In this document: in pieces, positions 44,924 through 54,154 of the stretch | Layout of the letters: each line of letters opens with the position of its first letter | How positions within the stretch are numbered: the stretch's first letter is position 1 | Assembly (NCBI GenBank): GCA_963728155.1 | Contig: CAVSJF010000009.1 | Span: 62,001-126,000 of the forward strand | Direction: 5' to 3' | Length of the DNA: 64,000 nt | Origin: JACVRW01 sp963728155 | GTDB taxonomy: Bacteria; Actinomycetota; Thermoleophilia; Solirubrobacterales; Thermoleophilaceae | The notes under the pieces: model-generated | Database searches by the model: none | Told to the model about the DNA's origin: nothing | Seen by the model: the letters and a program-made list of their open reading frames with translations, nothing else | Program-made: the position numbers and the translations under genes

Positions 44924-46126
44924 CTAGCGCAAGATGCGCTCCGTCCGCAGCGCCCTGAGCACGATGTTCGCCGCGATCGACGCACCCGCCGTGTTGAGGT
45001 GCACGCCGTCGCCCTGGCGCACGCGGACGGTCTTGCCGCCGATCTGGATCGAATCTCGGTAGCTCCCGCCCGGGGTGAAGACCTCGGCCAGGTCGACGAT
45101 GCGCACGTCGTCCTCGAGGCCGCGGCCCGCGCGGCGCAGCGCTCGGTTCACGGCCGGGAAGATCTCGCGGAAGAAGCCGCCGCGCGGGGCGGGCAGGAGA
45201 AGCCAGAGCACGCGGGCGCGACCGCCGCGAGCGTAGGTGCGCATCATGCGCCGCGCCCGGCGCGCGTACTCGGCCACCCACGCTGCTCCGCAGCAGTCGG
45301 CGCCGGCCATCGGGAAGCCGTCGTTGGCGCCGATGAACATCACCACCACGTCGGGCCTGCCCGCCGCCTGCCGGCGCGCCTGGGCCTGCCAGTCGAGCGA
45401 TGACGGCTTCGACAGCCCGGTGGAGATGTGAGCATCGCTGCGAACGCGGGCCCGGCCGGCCCGCGCCTTGAGGTAGGAGTCGATGATCTGGATCATCGAG
45501 TCGCCGGTGGCGAGGATGCGCAGGCGCCCGCCCGCCGGGTTGGCCCGCAGCGTCCGGCGGTCCTGCCCGTAGGGGGTGCGCAGGCTGATGCGGTAGAGCC
45601 CGGGCCGAAGCGCGGCGAGGGGCAGCCGGCGCGCCCTGCGCCCGGCCCGCACGCTGCGGCAGGCCTCGCGTGCACCGGGCCCGCGCACGCAGAAGCGCGC
45701 CTCGAGGCCGCCGATCCGCCAGCGGTCGCGGAGCCTCAGTCCCGCCCCACCGCCCGCTCGGATGGAGCGCGGACCGATCAGCTCGAGTCGGCGGGCGCAG
45801 GAGGGCGTGCGCACCTCCGCCGTCGCGCTGACGCCCCCCTGGGTGACCGTGAAGGTCCGCTCACGGCGGTCGCAGCGCCAGCGCGCGAAGCGCGCGAAGG
45901 TGGCGTTCTCGTCATCCGATCGGTAGACCTTCGCTCCGTTGCCGACAGCCCCCGGGACCGTTTCGCCGAGCGAGAAGTCGACCCCGGCCTGCCCGTGCAC
46001 GTGAAGCCGTACGTAGCCCGTCTCCCGTATGTCCGCCCGAAGCGAGAGCGTGTGGTCGGCGGATACCGAGGGCGCTGCCGTGAGCGCGACCAGTAGCAGC
46101 GCGAGCGCGAGCGCTCCGCGCTTCAC
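44924..46126 (-). CDS. Secreted SGNH hydrolase with N-terminal beta domain
   Basis: Intact, 400 residues from GTG 46126, overlapping the SpoIID stop (GTGA). Signal peptide VKRGALALALLLVALTAAPS; residues 25-190 are a beta-rich domain with paired cysteines (RWRCDRRERTF, PSCARRLEL, ARFCVRG, EACRSVRAG). SGNH domain: LATGDSMIQIIDSYLKA, VVVMFIGANDGFPMAGADCC and DGVHLNTAGASIAANIVL. Its motifs closely parallel those of the anchored SGNH protein at 41864, so the two are paralogues. Likely acts with SpoIID and the MBOAT on the cell surface. Confidence 0.85.
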   Translation of the reverse strand: MKRGALALALLLVALTAAPSVSADHTLSLRADIRETGYVRLHVHGQAGVDFSLGETVPGAVGNGAKVYRSDDENATFARFARWRCDRRERTFTVTQGGVSATAEVRTPSCARRLELIGPRSIRAGGGAGLRLRDRWRIGGLEARFCVRGPGAREACRSVRAGRRARRLPLAALRPGLYRISLRTPYGQDRRTLRANPAGGRLRILATGDSMIQIIDSYLKARAGRARVRSDAHISTGLSKPSSLDWQAQARRQAAGRPDVVVMFIGANDGFPMAGADCCGAAWVAEYARRARRMMRTYARGGRARVLWLLLPAPRGGFFREIFPAVNRALRRAGRGLEDDVRIVDLAEVFTPGGSYRDSIQIGGKTVRVRQGDGVHLNTAGASIAANIVLRALRTERILR

Positions 46127-47487
46127 CGCACGCGAACCGCGGGGCCCGCCACTCGGCCGGCACGCACGCGATAGGTCCCCGTCCGGGCCACGTTCGCATG
46201 GTAACCGCCGGATTCGGTGGTCCGGGTGCGCCCGACCGGCCTCCAGCGCCGTCCCGCTCGCCGTTCCACCACCAGCACGCGGTGGCGGGGCGCGGGCGAG
46301 AAGCGACCCACGAGCGCGGGCCTGGTCAGCACCGGGCCCGCGGCGGCGAGGCGAGCGACCCCCGCCCGGCGCCTGCTCGAGGACACCCGCACGAAGGTGA
46401 ACCAGGTGTCGCGCAATCCCAGGGCGGCGCGGATCTGAGGGCCGGTGAGCACGCGCGAGCCCGCCGTGCCGTTGACGCGGGCGCGCACCACGCGCGGCGA
46501 CACGCCGCGCTTGAGCACGGTGAGGCTCTTGTAGCGCCCGGGCGCCCCCAGGGCGGCGTCGAGCGTGCCGGCCGAGAAGGTGACGGTCCAGCGGTGGTAG
46601 GGCGACTGCGTGTCGTACGGGTCGGTCACGCCGACGAGCCAGGGCTTGGACAGAGCGCCCACGAAGGAGAACTCGACGTTCTCGGTATGGCCGCCCGAGG
46701 TGGAGAAGTAGTAGGTGACCGCCGGCTGACCACCGTAGGTGAGCACGCGCCCGGCGGTGCCCCGCACGGCGGCGTCCGAGCGCACGCTCTCGCCGGTCAC
46801 GCCACGGTAGACCTGCGAGCGGGTGTCGGGGTACTGGTCGAACAGCCCCGTGGTCTTGCGCGTGGCGAGCGCGTACGTGCGCGCTGTGACCGCCTGCGCC
46901 TTCAGCGCCTCGAGCGGCCACGAGGAGGGCATCTCTCCGGCCACCACCCCGCGCACGTAGGAGTCGATGTCGAGCACGTTGATGGCGGTCACGCCGGCCC
47001 CGTCGGTCCGTATCTCGGTGGCCCCCCGGTAGAGCCCACTGGAGATGCCGTTGAGCGCCGGGCCGAGCAGCCGCAGCGCGCCCGGCCCCTCGAAGCGCGC
47101 GCCGTTGCCGAACGTCCCCACGCGGCGGCCGCTGCCCGTGGTCACCTTGACCCGGCCGGCGGATTCGCGGGCCACATAGGTTGCGCCGGGCTTGAGGGGC
47201 GCCCCGGCGATGGTCGATGCGCCCCGAACGCGGATGTAGGGGTCGTTCGGCTGGAGGAGCACCCGCACGGCCCGGCTCGGTGCCTGGCCGAGGCGCGTGC
47301 CCCGGTAGTAGTGAGCCATGATCTGCTCGTAGCCGCGGCCCTTGAGCGCGAAGCCGTAGGCGCCGTACTGGCTCATGCCGATGCCGTGGCCGAAGCCGGC
47401 GCCGCGCACCACGTGGCGAACGGCGGCGTCCGCCGTGGGAACGGCGGCGAGCAGGGCCAGCGCGGTGATGAGGAGGGTGCGTCGCAT
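46123..47487 (-). CDS. SpoIID/LytB-domain cell-wall hydrolase
   Basis: Intact, 454 residues from ATG 47487. Signal peptide MRRTLLITALALLAAVPTADA, then GAGFGHGIGMSQYGAYGFAL, the LytB N-domain (YRGATEIRTDGAGVTAINVL), the catalytic Glu in VVAGEMPSSWPLEALKAQAV, ARTYALATRKTTGLFD, and the SpoIID landmark YYFSTSGGHTENVEFSF followed by DPYDTQSPYHRW. SpoIID is a lytic transglycosylase; here, in a non-endospore context, it is likely a wall-remodelling enzyme. The C-terminal ~110 residues form a separate basic beta domain. Coupled to the SGNH gene. Confidence 0.9.
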   Translation of the reverse strand: MRRTLLITALALLAAVPTADAAVRHVVRGAGFGHGIGMSQYGAYGFALKGRGYEQIMAHYYRGTRLGQAPSRAVRVLLQPNDPYIRVRGASTIAGAPLKPGATYVARESAGRVKVTTGSGRRVGTFGNGARFEGPGALRLLGPALNGISSGLYRGATEIRTDGAGVTAINVLDIDSYVRGVVAGEMPSSWPLEALKAQAVTARTYALATRKTTGLFDQYPDTRSQVYRGVTGESVRSDAAVRGTAGRVLTYGGQPAVTYYFSTSGGHTENVEFSFVGALSKPWLVGVTDPYDTQSPYHRWTVTFSAGTLDAALGAPGRYKSLTVLKRGVSPRVVRARVNGTAGSRVLTGPQIRAALGLRDTWFTFVRVSSSRRRAGVARLAAAGPVLTRPALVGRFSPAPRHRVLVVERRAGRRWRPVGRTRTTESGGYHANVARTGTYRVRAGRVAGPAVRVR

Positions 47488-47553
47488 ACGGGTCTCTTAA
47501 ACCGTCCAACGGCTCAAGGTAGCGGGGCTGCGGGCCGGGTATCGTCACTTCGG

Positions 47554-49197
47554 ATGGGCAAGCGCAAAGCGTCCGATCTGTTCGTGGAGTGCCTGGAGGC
47601 CGAGGGCGTCAAGCACGTATTCGGCATCCCGGGGGAGGAGACGCTCGACCTCAACGAGTCCCTTTCGCGCTCCAGCATCGATTTCATCCCCGTCCGCCAC
47701 GAGCAGGGCGGCGCCTACATGGCGGACGTCTATGGCCGTCTGACCGGCCGCGCCGGCGTCTGCCTGGGCACGCTCGGCCCGGGTGCCCTGAACCTCGTCA
47801 CGCCCGTGGCCGACGCCTTTCTCGACCGCTCCCCGCTCGTCGCGCTCACCGGCCAGGGCGACCTCGAGCGCATGCACAAGGAATCGCATCAGTACATCGA
47901 CCTGCTGCGGGTGATGCGCCCGATCACGAAGTGGAACGCCCGCCTGGCCGACGCGGCCATCATCCCCGAGGTCGTGCGCAAGGCCTTCAAGCTCGCCGAG
48001 GCCGAGAAGCCCGGCTCCACGCACATCGAGCTGCCGGAGGACGTGATGGCGGCCGAGGTCGACGCCGAGCCGCTGCCGCGGCGGCGCCAGGCCCGCCCCG
48101 AGCCCGCCGCCCGCGAGCTGCTCAAGGCGGCCGATCTGATCCGCGGCGCGATCAACCCGGTGGCGCTGGCCGGCAACGGCGTGATTCGCGGCCAGGCCGC
48201 GCCCGCCCTGCGCGAGTTCGTGCGCTCGACCGGGATTCCGGTGGCCGAGACCTTCATGGGCAAGGGCCTGCTGCCGCCCGACAACCCGAAGGCGCTTGGC
48301 ACCGTCGGCCTGCAGTCCGGCGACTACACGATGGCCGGCTTCGACGATGCGGACCTGGTGCTGGCCATCGGCTACGACCTCGTCGAGCACTCGCCCGAGC
48401 ATTGGAACCCCGCGCGCGACAAGCGGATCGTCTGCATCGACTCCGTGGCCGCGGAGACCGACGCGTTCTTCATGCCCGAGGTCGAACTCGTGGGCGACAT
48501 CTACACCATCCTCACCCGGCTGGCCGAGGAGTGCCGGCACGTGCCGCACACCGGCGGCTCGGATCGCCTGCGCGAGCTCGTCCTGGGTCGCTTCGAGGCG
48601 GCCAAGGACGACGACACCTTTCCGATGCAGCCGCCGCGGGCGCTGTGGGACATCCGCCGGGCGCTGGGGCGGGAGGACATCCTCATCTCCGACGTGGGCC
48701 TGCACAAGCTGTGGATCGCGCGCATGTTCCCGGCCTACGAGCCCAACACGGTGCTGATCGCCAACGGCCTCGCCGGGATGGGCTTCGCGCTGCCGGCGGC
48801 GATCGCGGCCAAGATCGTGCATCCCGAGCGCAAGGTGGTCACCGTCAACGGCGACGGCGGGTTCCTGATGAACAGTCAGGAGCTCGAGACCGCGGTGCGG
48901 CTGAAGACACCGATCGTCAACGTGGTCTGGGAGAACAGCCAGTACGGCTCGATCGTCTGGAAGCAGGACAAGAAATTCGGCAGCCACTTCGGCACCGACT
49001 TCACCAACCCCGATTTCGTCAAGCTGGCCGAGAGCTTCGGCGTGCCGGCGTGGCGCTGCGACTCGGCCGACAGCTTCGCCGGGCACCTGCGTCAGGCGCT
49101 GGAGCTGGATCGGCCGACGCTGATCGTGCTGCCGATCGACTACTCGATCGATATCGCCATTCACGAGGAACTAGGAACGGAGACCGTCGCAACATGA
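47554..49197 (+). CDS. ThDP-dependent enzyme, acetolactate-synthase-like (possible 2-oxoacid decarboxylase)
   Basis: Intact, 547 residues from ATG 47554. ThDP-activating Glu in FIPVRHEQGGAYMADVYGRL, GTLGPGALNLVTPVADAFLD, the central FAD/Rossmann-like domain (NPVALAGNGVIRGQAAPALR), and the ThDP motif VVTVNGDGGFLMNSQELETA to NVVWENSQYGSIVWKQ. Related to catabolic acetolactate synthases and acetohydroxyacid synthase large subunits, but no small regulatory subunit follows. It is coupled (ATGA) to a succinate-semialdehyde-type dehydrogenase, which suggests a decarboxylase making that aldehyde from 2-oxoglutarate. Confidence 0.88.
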   Translation: MGKRKASDLFVECLEAEGVKHVFGIPGEETLDLNESLSRSSIDFIPVRHEQGGAYMADVYGRLTGRAGVCLGTLGPGALNLVTPVADAFLDRSPLVALTGQGDLERMHKESHQYIDLLRVMRPITKWNARLADAAIIPEVVRKAFKLAEAEKPGSTHIELPEDVMAAEVDAEPLPRRRQARPEPAARELLKAADLIRGAINPVALAGNGVIRGQAAPALREFVRSTGIPVAETFMGKGLLPPDNPKALGTVGLQSGDYTMAGFDDADLVLAIGYDLVEHSPEHWNPARDKRIVCIDSVAAETDAFFMPEVELVGDIYTILTRLAEECRHVPHTGGSDRLRELVLGRFEAAKDDDTFPMQPPRALWDIRRALGREDILISDVGLHKLWIARMFPAYEPNTVLIANGLAGMGFALPAAIAAKIVHPERKVVTVNGDGGFLMNSQELETAVRLKTPIVNVVWENSQYGSIVWKQDKKFGSHFGTDFTNPDFVKLAESFGVPAWRCDSADSFAGHLRQALELDRPTLIVLPIDYSIDIAIHEELGTETVAT

Positions 49198-50660
49198 GCA
49201 TCGCCACCGCTGAGAAGACCGTCGTGGACGGGGTCGAGAAGAGGCTCTTCATCGGAGGGGAGTGGCGCGACGCTTCGGGCGGGGGCACGCTCGAGGTGAT
49301 CGACCCGTCGACCGAGGAGCCGATCGCCGAGGTCGCCGACGGCACCACCGAAGACGCCATGGCCGCCCTCGACGCCGCCGTCGCCACCCAGCCCGAGTTC
49401 GCCGCCGTGCCGCCCAACGACCGCGCCGGGATCCTCTGGAAGGCCTTCGAGCTGATGACCGAGCGGGCCGATGAGCTGGCCACGCTGATGACGCTCGAGA
49501 TGGGCAAGCCGGTGGCCGAGTCCAAGGCGGAGATCATCTACGCGGCCGACTTCTTTCGCTGGTATTCGGGTGAGGCGCTGCGCATCGACGGCAACTACAA
49601 GCAGTTCGCCAACGGAACCAGCCGCGTGCTGGTGATGAAGCAGCCGGTCGGTCCGGCGCTGATGATCACGCCGTGGAACTTCCCCATGGCGATGGGCACG
49701 CGCAAGGTGGGCCCGGCCATCGCGGCGGGCTGCGCGACGGTGGTCAAGCCCGCCCAGCAGACGCCGCTGAGCATGCTCGCCATGGCGCAGATCCTGGAGG
49801 AGGCCGGGCTGCCGGCCGGGGCGCTCAACGTCCTCACCACGTCGTCGTCAGGCTCCACCACCGGGCCGCTGATCGAGGACGATCGGCTGCGCAAGCTCTC
49901 CTTCACCGGATCCACCGAGGTGGGGCGCAAGCTCATCGAGGCCTCGGCCAAGAACGTGCTGAATATCTCGATGGAGCTGGGCGGCAACGCCCCGTTCCTG
50001 ATCTTCGAGGACGCCGATCTCGATGCGGCCGTGGACGGAGCGATGCTGGCCAAGATGCGCAACATCGGCGAGGCCTGCACGTCAGCCAACCGCTTCCATG
50101 TGGCCGAGCCGGTGCGTGAGGAGTTCGAGCGGCGCCTGGCCGAGCAGATGGGTGCGCTGAAGCTCGGCCGCGGAACCGAGGAGGACGTGAAGGTCGGCCC
50201 GCTGATCGACCAGCCCTCGCGCGAGAAGGTGGCCGAGCTGGTGCAGGACGCACTCGACAAGGGCGCCACCTGCGTGGTCGGGGGCGAGATCCCCGACGGC
50301 CGCGGGTACTTCTACCCGCCCACGGTGCTCGGCGGTGTGACCGACGACGCCCGCGTGCTGCACGAGGAGATCTTCGGCCCCGTGGCGCCCGTCACGACGT
50401 TCGAGTCCGAGGAGGACGCGATCGCCCGGGCCAACGACACCGAGTACGGCCTCGTGGCCTACGTGTTCACGCGTGACATCAAGCGCGCGATCCGCGTGTG
50501 CGAGGGCCTGCACACCGGCATGGTGGGCCTCAACCAGGGCATGGTCTCGAACGCCGGCGCGCCGTTCGGGGGCGTCAAGCAGTCGGGCATCGGCCGCGAG
50601 GGCGGCACCGAGGGGATCGAGGAGTTCCTGGAGACGAAGTACGTGGCCGTGAACCTGTAG
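49194..50660 (+). CDS. gabD: NAD(P)-dependent succinate-semialdehyde dehydrogenase-like
   Basis: Intact, 488 residues, ATG 49194 overlapping the ThDP gene stop. FIGGEWRDASGGGTLEVIDP, ITPWNFPMAMGTRKVGPAIA, LSFTGSTEVGRKLIEAS, catalytic Glu in ISMELGGNAPFLIFED, catalytic Cys in IGEACTSANRFHV, EEIFGPVAPVTTFESEEDAI and the C-terminal APFGGVKQSGIGREGG. The GNAPFLIFEDADLD and KQSGxGREGG segments are typical of GabD. The change from the common GQTC/GQxC to GEAC before the nucleophile is conservative for this family. Likely oxidises the product of the coupled enzyme. Confidence 0.9.
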   Translation: MSIATAEKTVVDGVEKRLFIGGEWRDASGGGTLEVIDPSTEEPIAEVADGTTEDAMAALDAAVATQPEFAAVPPNDRAGILWKAFELMTERADELATLMTLEMGKPVAESKAEIIYAADFFRWYSGEALRIDGNYKQFANGTSRVLVMKQPVGPALMITPWNFPMAMGTRKVGPAIAAGCATVVKPAQQTPLSMLAMAQILEEAGLPAGALNVLTTSSSGSTTGPLIEDDRLRKLSFTGSTEVGRKLIEASAKNVLNISMELGGNAPFLIFEDADLDAAVDGAMLAKMRNIGEACTSANRFHVAEPVREEFERRLAEQMGALKLGRGTEEDVKVGPLIDQPSREKVAELVQDALDKGATCVVGGEIPDGRGYFYPPTVLGGVTDDARVLHEEIFGPVAPVTTFESEEDAIARANDTEYGLVAYVFTRDIKRAIRVCEGLHTGMVGLNQGMVSNAGAPFGGVKQSGIGREGGTEGIEEFLETKYVAVNL

Positions 50661-50663
50661 GGG

Positions 50664-50757
50664 TCAAGATCTGGTCAGCGACACGTAGAAGGGCTTGAAC
50701 CCCTCGCGTTCGTAGAAGCGGATCATCCAGGTCCTCGCCGACGGGCCGTCCTGCTCA
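50664..50757 (-). pseudogene. Fragment of a GNAT acetyltransferase C-terminus
   Basis: The ~30-codon open stretch between the VOC stop and the SSADH stop reads AEQDGPSARTWMIRFYEREG then FKPFYVSLTRS and a TGA at 50664. WMIRFYEREGFKP is the usual final helix-strand of GNAT enzymes, but no acetyl-CoA site is upstream because the VOC gene occupies that DNA. A leftover of a deleted gene is the simplest reading; a frameshifted tail of the VOC protein is possible. Confidence 0.35.
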
Positions 50758-51195
50758 GCCCAGCGAGGGAGCCCTCTTCTGGTCGAACCACCCGGGCGGC
50801 GCGCAGGCGACCTCGACGCGAAGCCCGTCCGGGTCGAAGACGAAGAGCTCGTAGAAGCCCGGGATGTCTCGATCCTCCTCGGGAGGGAAGTGGATTCGGG
50901 CGCCGATGTCGAGGCAGCGCTGATAGGCGGCGTCCACCTCCTCCCGAGTGTCGACGTAGAAGGCGAAGTGCTCGATGCCGACGTTGTAGTACTCGTGAGC
51001 ACCGCCGTCCGCCTTCCGGAACCCCAGGTACCCGTCGCCGACGCGGAGGTAGACGACCTCCTCATTGCCCCGGTAGGTCGGATAGCGCATTTCCTCGTGC
51101 AGGCCGACTGGTCCGAGCGCGGCCAGATAGAAGGCGAGCGATTGCTCGACGTCGCTCACTGCGAGGTCGATGTGATGGATCATGCGAAGCGGCAT
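50755..51195 (-). CDS. VOC-family protein (glyoxalase I-like)
   Basis: Intact, 146 residues from ATG 51195. His in MIHHIDLAVSDVEQSLAFYL, Glu in YRGNEEVVYLRVG, His in NVGIEHFAFYVDTREEVDAA and Glu in DGLRVEVACAPPGWF: a full set of VOC metal ligands. GFYELFVFDPDG is the typical last-strand approach. The role may be glyoxalase, fosfomycin-type resistance or ring cleavage; nothing nearby decides. The 130 bases upstream, up to the LuxR gene, show no other gene. Confidence 0.8.
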   Translation of the reverse strand: MPLRMIHHIDLAVSDVEQSLAFYLAALGPVGLHEEMRYPTYRGNEEVVYLRVGDGYLGFRKADGGAHEYYNVGIEHFAFYVDTREEVDAAYQRCLDIGARIHFPPEEDRDIPGFYELFVFDPDGLRVEVACAPPGWFDQKRAPSLG

Positions 51196-51326
51196 ATCTC
51201 TCCTTTGGGCGGGCGCTCTTGCTCTCGATCAGGGCATCGGCTAGACGGATCGCCATGAGTGGGTGCATGCCGACGAGCGTCCCAGCCGGCCCTCCTCCCC
51301 GAAACCTGGAAATCCCTAGTTTCTGC

Positions 51327-54095
51327 TCATTGCGGCGGGGGTAACCGGCGCGCCAGCTCGGTCCGGGATCGGATGTCGAGCTTCCTGTACACATGCGTCA
51401 GCGCGGCCTCGACGGTGTGAACCGACACGACCAGCGCCGCGGCCACCTCCTTGTTCGTCCTTCCTTCGGCGACGAGGGCGGCCACGCGCTGCTCGGCCGG
51501 CGTCAGCTCGTCCCGTGAGCCGGCTCGCCCGCCGATTCGTCCCAGCTCGGCCCGTGTCTGCCCGGCCCATAGTGGAGCACCGAGCTCCTCGAAGCCCGTG
51601 AGCGCGGCGTGCAGGGTCTCACGCGCCGCTCTCACCCGGCGCGCCCGGCGTTGCGCGGAGCCGAGCGCCAGGAGGGTGCGACAGCGCTCGAATGCGCCCG
51701 GCGTGCGGCGGTGTTCTTTGAGGGCCTGATCGAACGCCGCCAGCGCGGCGTCGGTGTCGCCCTCGGCAAGCAGGAGCCGTCCCTGGCAGCGGGCCGCTGT
51801 GGCGAGTGCCCAGGGGCAGTCGCAGCGGACGGCGCGTTCGGAGTACAGGCCGAGGTAGCGCGCGGCCACATCGTGCTCACCGACCCCGATGAGCGCCTCG
51901 ATCGCGTTCGGCCAGACCGGGAAGAGGCTCGGCTCATCCCAGCCCAGGTCAACGAGCCGGAGCGGCAGGAGCCGCAGGACCGCGTCGGCACGTACCGCGT
52001 CCCCGAGCGAGAGCTCAAGAAAGCCCAGTGCGAACCGGTTCAGGACTCGATAGACCTCTTCCCCGATCTCCGTTGAGAGCGCCGTGCCTCGTTCGGCCGC
52101 CGCACGTGCCTCCTCGACGCGACCCAGATGAGCATCGGTCAGCGCCTTCGCCCAGAGAGGCGCGCCTCCCTGATACCGCTCCCCCCGCTGCTCGGAGCGC
52201 GCCCAGCACTCGGATGCGTGCACTGCCGCGGCCTGAAAGTTCGCGGCTCGGCACTCGAGCTCGGTGAGGTAGACGAGCAGCGACGAGTACGTGTAGTCGT
52301 CGCCGCGCATGTCGGCAGCGGCGGCCTCGGCCTCGAACAGCTCACGCGCCTCATCGAGGCGATCTACGCACATTCGCCTCACGGCGAGAACCAGAGTCGG
52401 CGAGTCGGTATAGGCGAGGGTAAGGCGCTCACGCCGCTGGAGCTCGAGCGCCCGATCAAGAGAGCCCTGATCGGCGCGACCGCTCCAGGTCTCGAGCGCG
52501 GCGATGAACGACAGCGCCGGGATGAGGACCCGGGGTTCACCGGAGCGTGTGGCCGCGGCAAGCGCCAACTCGGCGTGCCGCAGGGCGGCCTCGTGGCCAA
52601 CATGTGAACTGGAGCCGTAGGCCCTCTCGGCGTGGATGACGCTGAGCCGCTCGTCGTCCCCTCGCGCGTCGGCGAGTGCCTGCTCGAGCGCGCGATCGGC
52701 GGCCTCGAAGTTGTCGTTGCTGAGCCGGGCGAGGGCGAGCAGTGCGTCCGCGCGCTCCACGCCGGAAGGTAGCTCGCCGAGGGCGCTCTCGAGCAGCTCT
52801 CGGCCCCGCCCGGGGAGCCCCGCCGGCTTGTACGCACGCGCGGCCTCGATGGTGCGTCGGCGGCGATCTTCTCCGTTGTCCGGTGGTGTCAGTGTGGCCG
52901 CCATCTCGAGCAGCTCGGCGGCCGCCGCCGACGCACCGCGAGCGGCCGCCGCCCGGGCGCCGATCTCGATCTCGTCCGCCACGGCGGCGGAGGGCCGCGA
53001 GCTGGCCAGTGCAAGGTGCCGCGCACGTTGCTCGGGCTCCTCCACCAGCCGGGCCAGATCGGAGTGCAGCTCGCGCCCGCGGCGGGGGCCGATCATCGCC
53101 GCCATGCCCTCCGCGAGCAGCGGGTGCGCGAAGCGTACGCTGTCGGCGGAGATCTCGATCACGCCGGCCGCGACAGCTCGGTCGAGCCGCTCGCCCACCC
53201 GCTTCGGTTCCGCCGAGATTGCCTCGAGCATGCCCACGGTGGGGTCCCGCAACAGTGCGGCCGGCTCGAGCAGGCGCCGCACGGGCCGCTGCAAACGGGC
53301 GAGTCGCTCCTGGGTCAGGGCTTCCAGTGATGCCGGCATCTGAAGCGACGCGGAGTGCTCCTGCTCGGCCAGGGACCGTGCGAGCTGCAGCGCGTAGAAG
53401 GGGTTGCCGCCTGTCAGCTCGTGGATGCGCAGCAGCACCGGTCGAGGCAGCGCGCGACCCGTGTGGAACCGGATCACCCGATGCAACACGCCGGCGCCCA
53501 ACGACCCGATCGGGAGGTGGACCACTCGCTCCGGCGGCAACGACTCGATCAGCTCCGGCTGAACCGACGCGTGCTCGATTCGCAGCGACGCGACCAGCCT
53601 CACCCTCCCGCTGCTCAGCCTGCGAAACGCGAACGCCAAGGCGGCCGCCGTCCCGCGATCGAGCCACTGCACGTCATCGACGGCCACCAGGACCGGGTTG
53701 CGTTCAGCAAGCGTCCGGAGGGCGCTCAGCACCCCTGCCGCCACGGTGTGCGCATCCACCGGCCGCCCTCCGGCTTGTCGACGAAGCAGGGCGACCTCCA
53801 ACGCCTTCGCCTGTGGCTCCGGGAGCTCCGGGACCACCTCGTCGAGCGCGTCGGCGAGTAGGTCGCCAAGCCCGGAGAACGCAAGCTCGGCCTCCGCGGG
53901 CGCCGGCCAGGCCATGAGCACGTTGGCGCCGGCGTCCGAGGCGGTGGCGACCGCTTCACGCAGCAGCGTCGTCTTGCCGATCCCCGCCTCTCCCTCGATC
54001 ACAAGAGCCATCGAGCCCTCGTCGACGGCAAAGGCGCCAACGCTCTCGAGCTCCTGCTCGCGCCCCACCACCTCGGGTGGCTCAGCCGGCGTCAC
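51327..54095 (-). CDS. Second large LuxR-family regulator with AAA ATPase domain
   Basis: Intact, 922 residues from ATG 54095. ATPase: VVGREQELESVGAF, Walker A IEGEAGIGKTTLLREAV, Walker B PVLVAVDDVQWLDRGTAAAL, VRLVASLRIEH. Middle: winged-helix-like and TPR-type repeats (QGSLDRALELQRRER, AAAVHASECWARSEQ). C-terminus: LuxR HTH LTPAEQRVAALVAEGRTNKE, VSVHTVEAALTHVYRKLDI. An unbroken 2.8-kb frame in this error-prone assembly. Divergent from the secreted FGE-fold gene (59 bases), which it might control. Confidence 0.9.
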   Translation of the reverse strand: MTPAEPPEVVGREQELESVGAFAVDEGSMALVIEGEAGIGKTTLLREAVATASDAGANVLMAWPAPAEAELAFSGLGDLLADALDEVVPELPEPQAKALEVALLRRQAGGRPVDAHTVAAGVLSALRTLAERNPVLVAVDDVQWLDRGTAAALAFAFRRLSSGRVRLVASLRIEHASVQPELIESLPPERVVHLPIGSLGAGVLHRVIRFHTGRALPRPVLLRIHELTGGNPFYALQLARSLAEQEHSASLQMPASLEALTQERLARLQRPVRRLLEPAALLRDPTVGMLEAISAEPKRVGERLDRAVAAGVIEISADSVRFAHPLLAEGMAAMIGPRRGRELHSDLARLVEEPEQRARHLALASSRPSAAVADEIEIGARAAAARGASAAAAELLEMAATLTPPDNGEDRRRRTIEAARAYKPAGLPGRGRELLESALGELPSGVERADALLALARLSNDNFEAADRALEQALADARGDDERLSVIHAERAYGSSSHVGHEAALRHAELALAAATRSGEPRVLIPALSFIAALETWSGRADQGSLDRALELQRRERLTLAYTDSPTLVLAVRRMCVDRLDEARELFEAEAAAADMRGDDYTYSSLLVYLTELECRAANFQAAAVHASECWARSEQRGERYQGGAPLWAKALTDAHLGRVEEARAAAERGTALSTEIGEEVYRVLNRFALGFLELSLGDAVRADAVLRLLPLRLVDLGWDEPSLFPVWPNAIEALIGVGEHDVAARYLGLYSERAVRCDCPWALATAARCQGRLLLAEGDTDAALAAFDQALKEHRRTPGAFERCRTLLALGSAQRRARRVRAARETLHAALTGFEELGAPLWAGQTRAELGRIGGRAGSRDELTPAEQRVAALVAEGRTNKEVAAALVVSVHTVEAALTHVYRKLDIRSRTELARRLPPPQ

Positions 54096-54154
54096 CGGTC
54101 AAGAATGTGTCACACCCGGTTCAAGGATTCCGGGCCGAGGCCGATGAGAACCGG

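Noticed and set aside
46198..47553. Upstream extension of the ThDP enzyme frame through the SpoIID gene
   Set aside because: It is in frame by chance, lies antisense to a well-supported gene and lacks domain content; ATG 47554 matches the normal N-terminus of the family.
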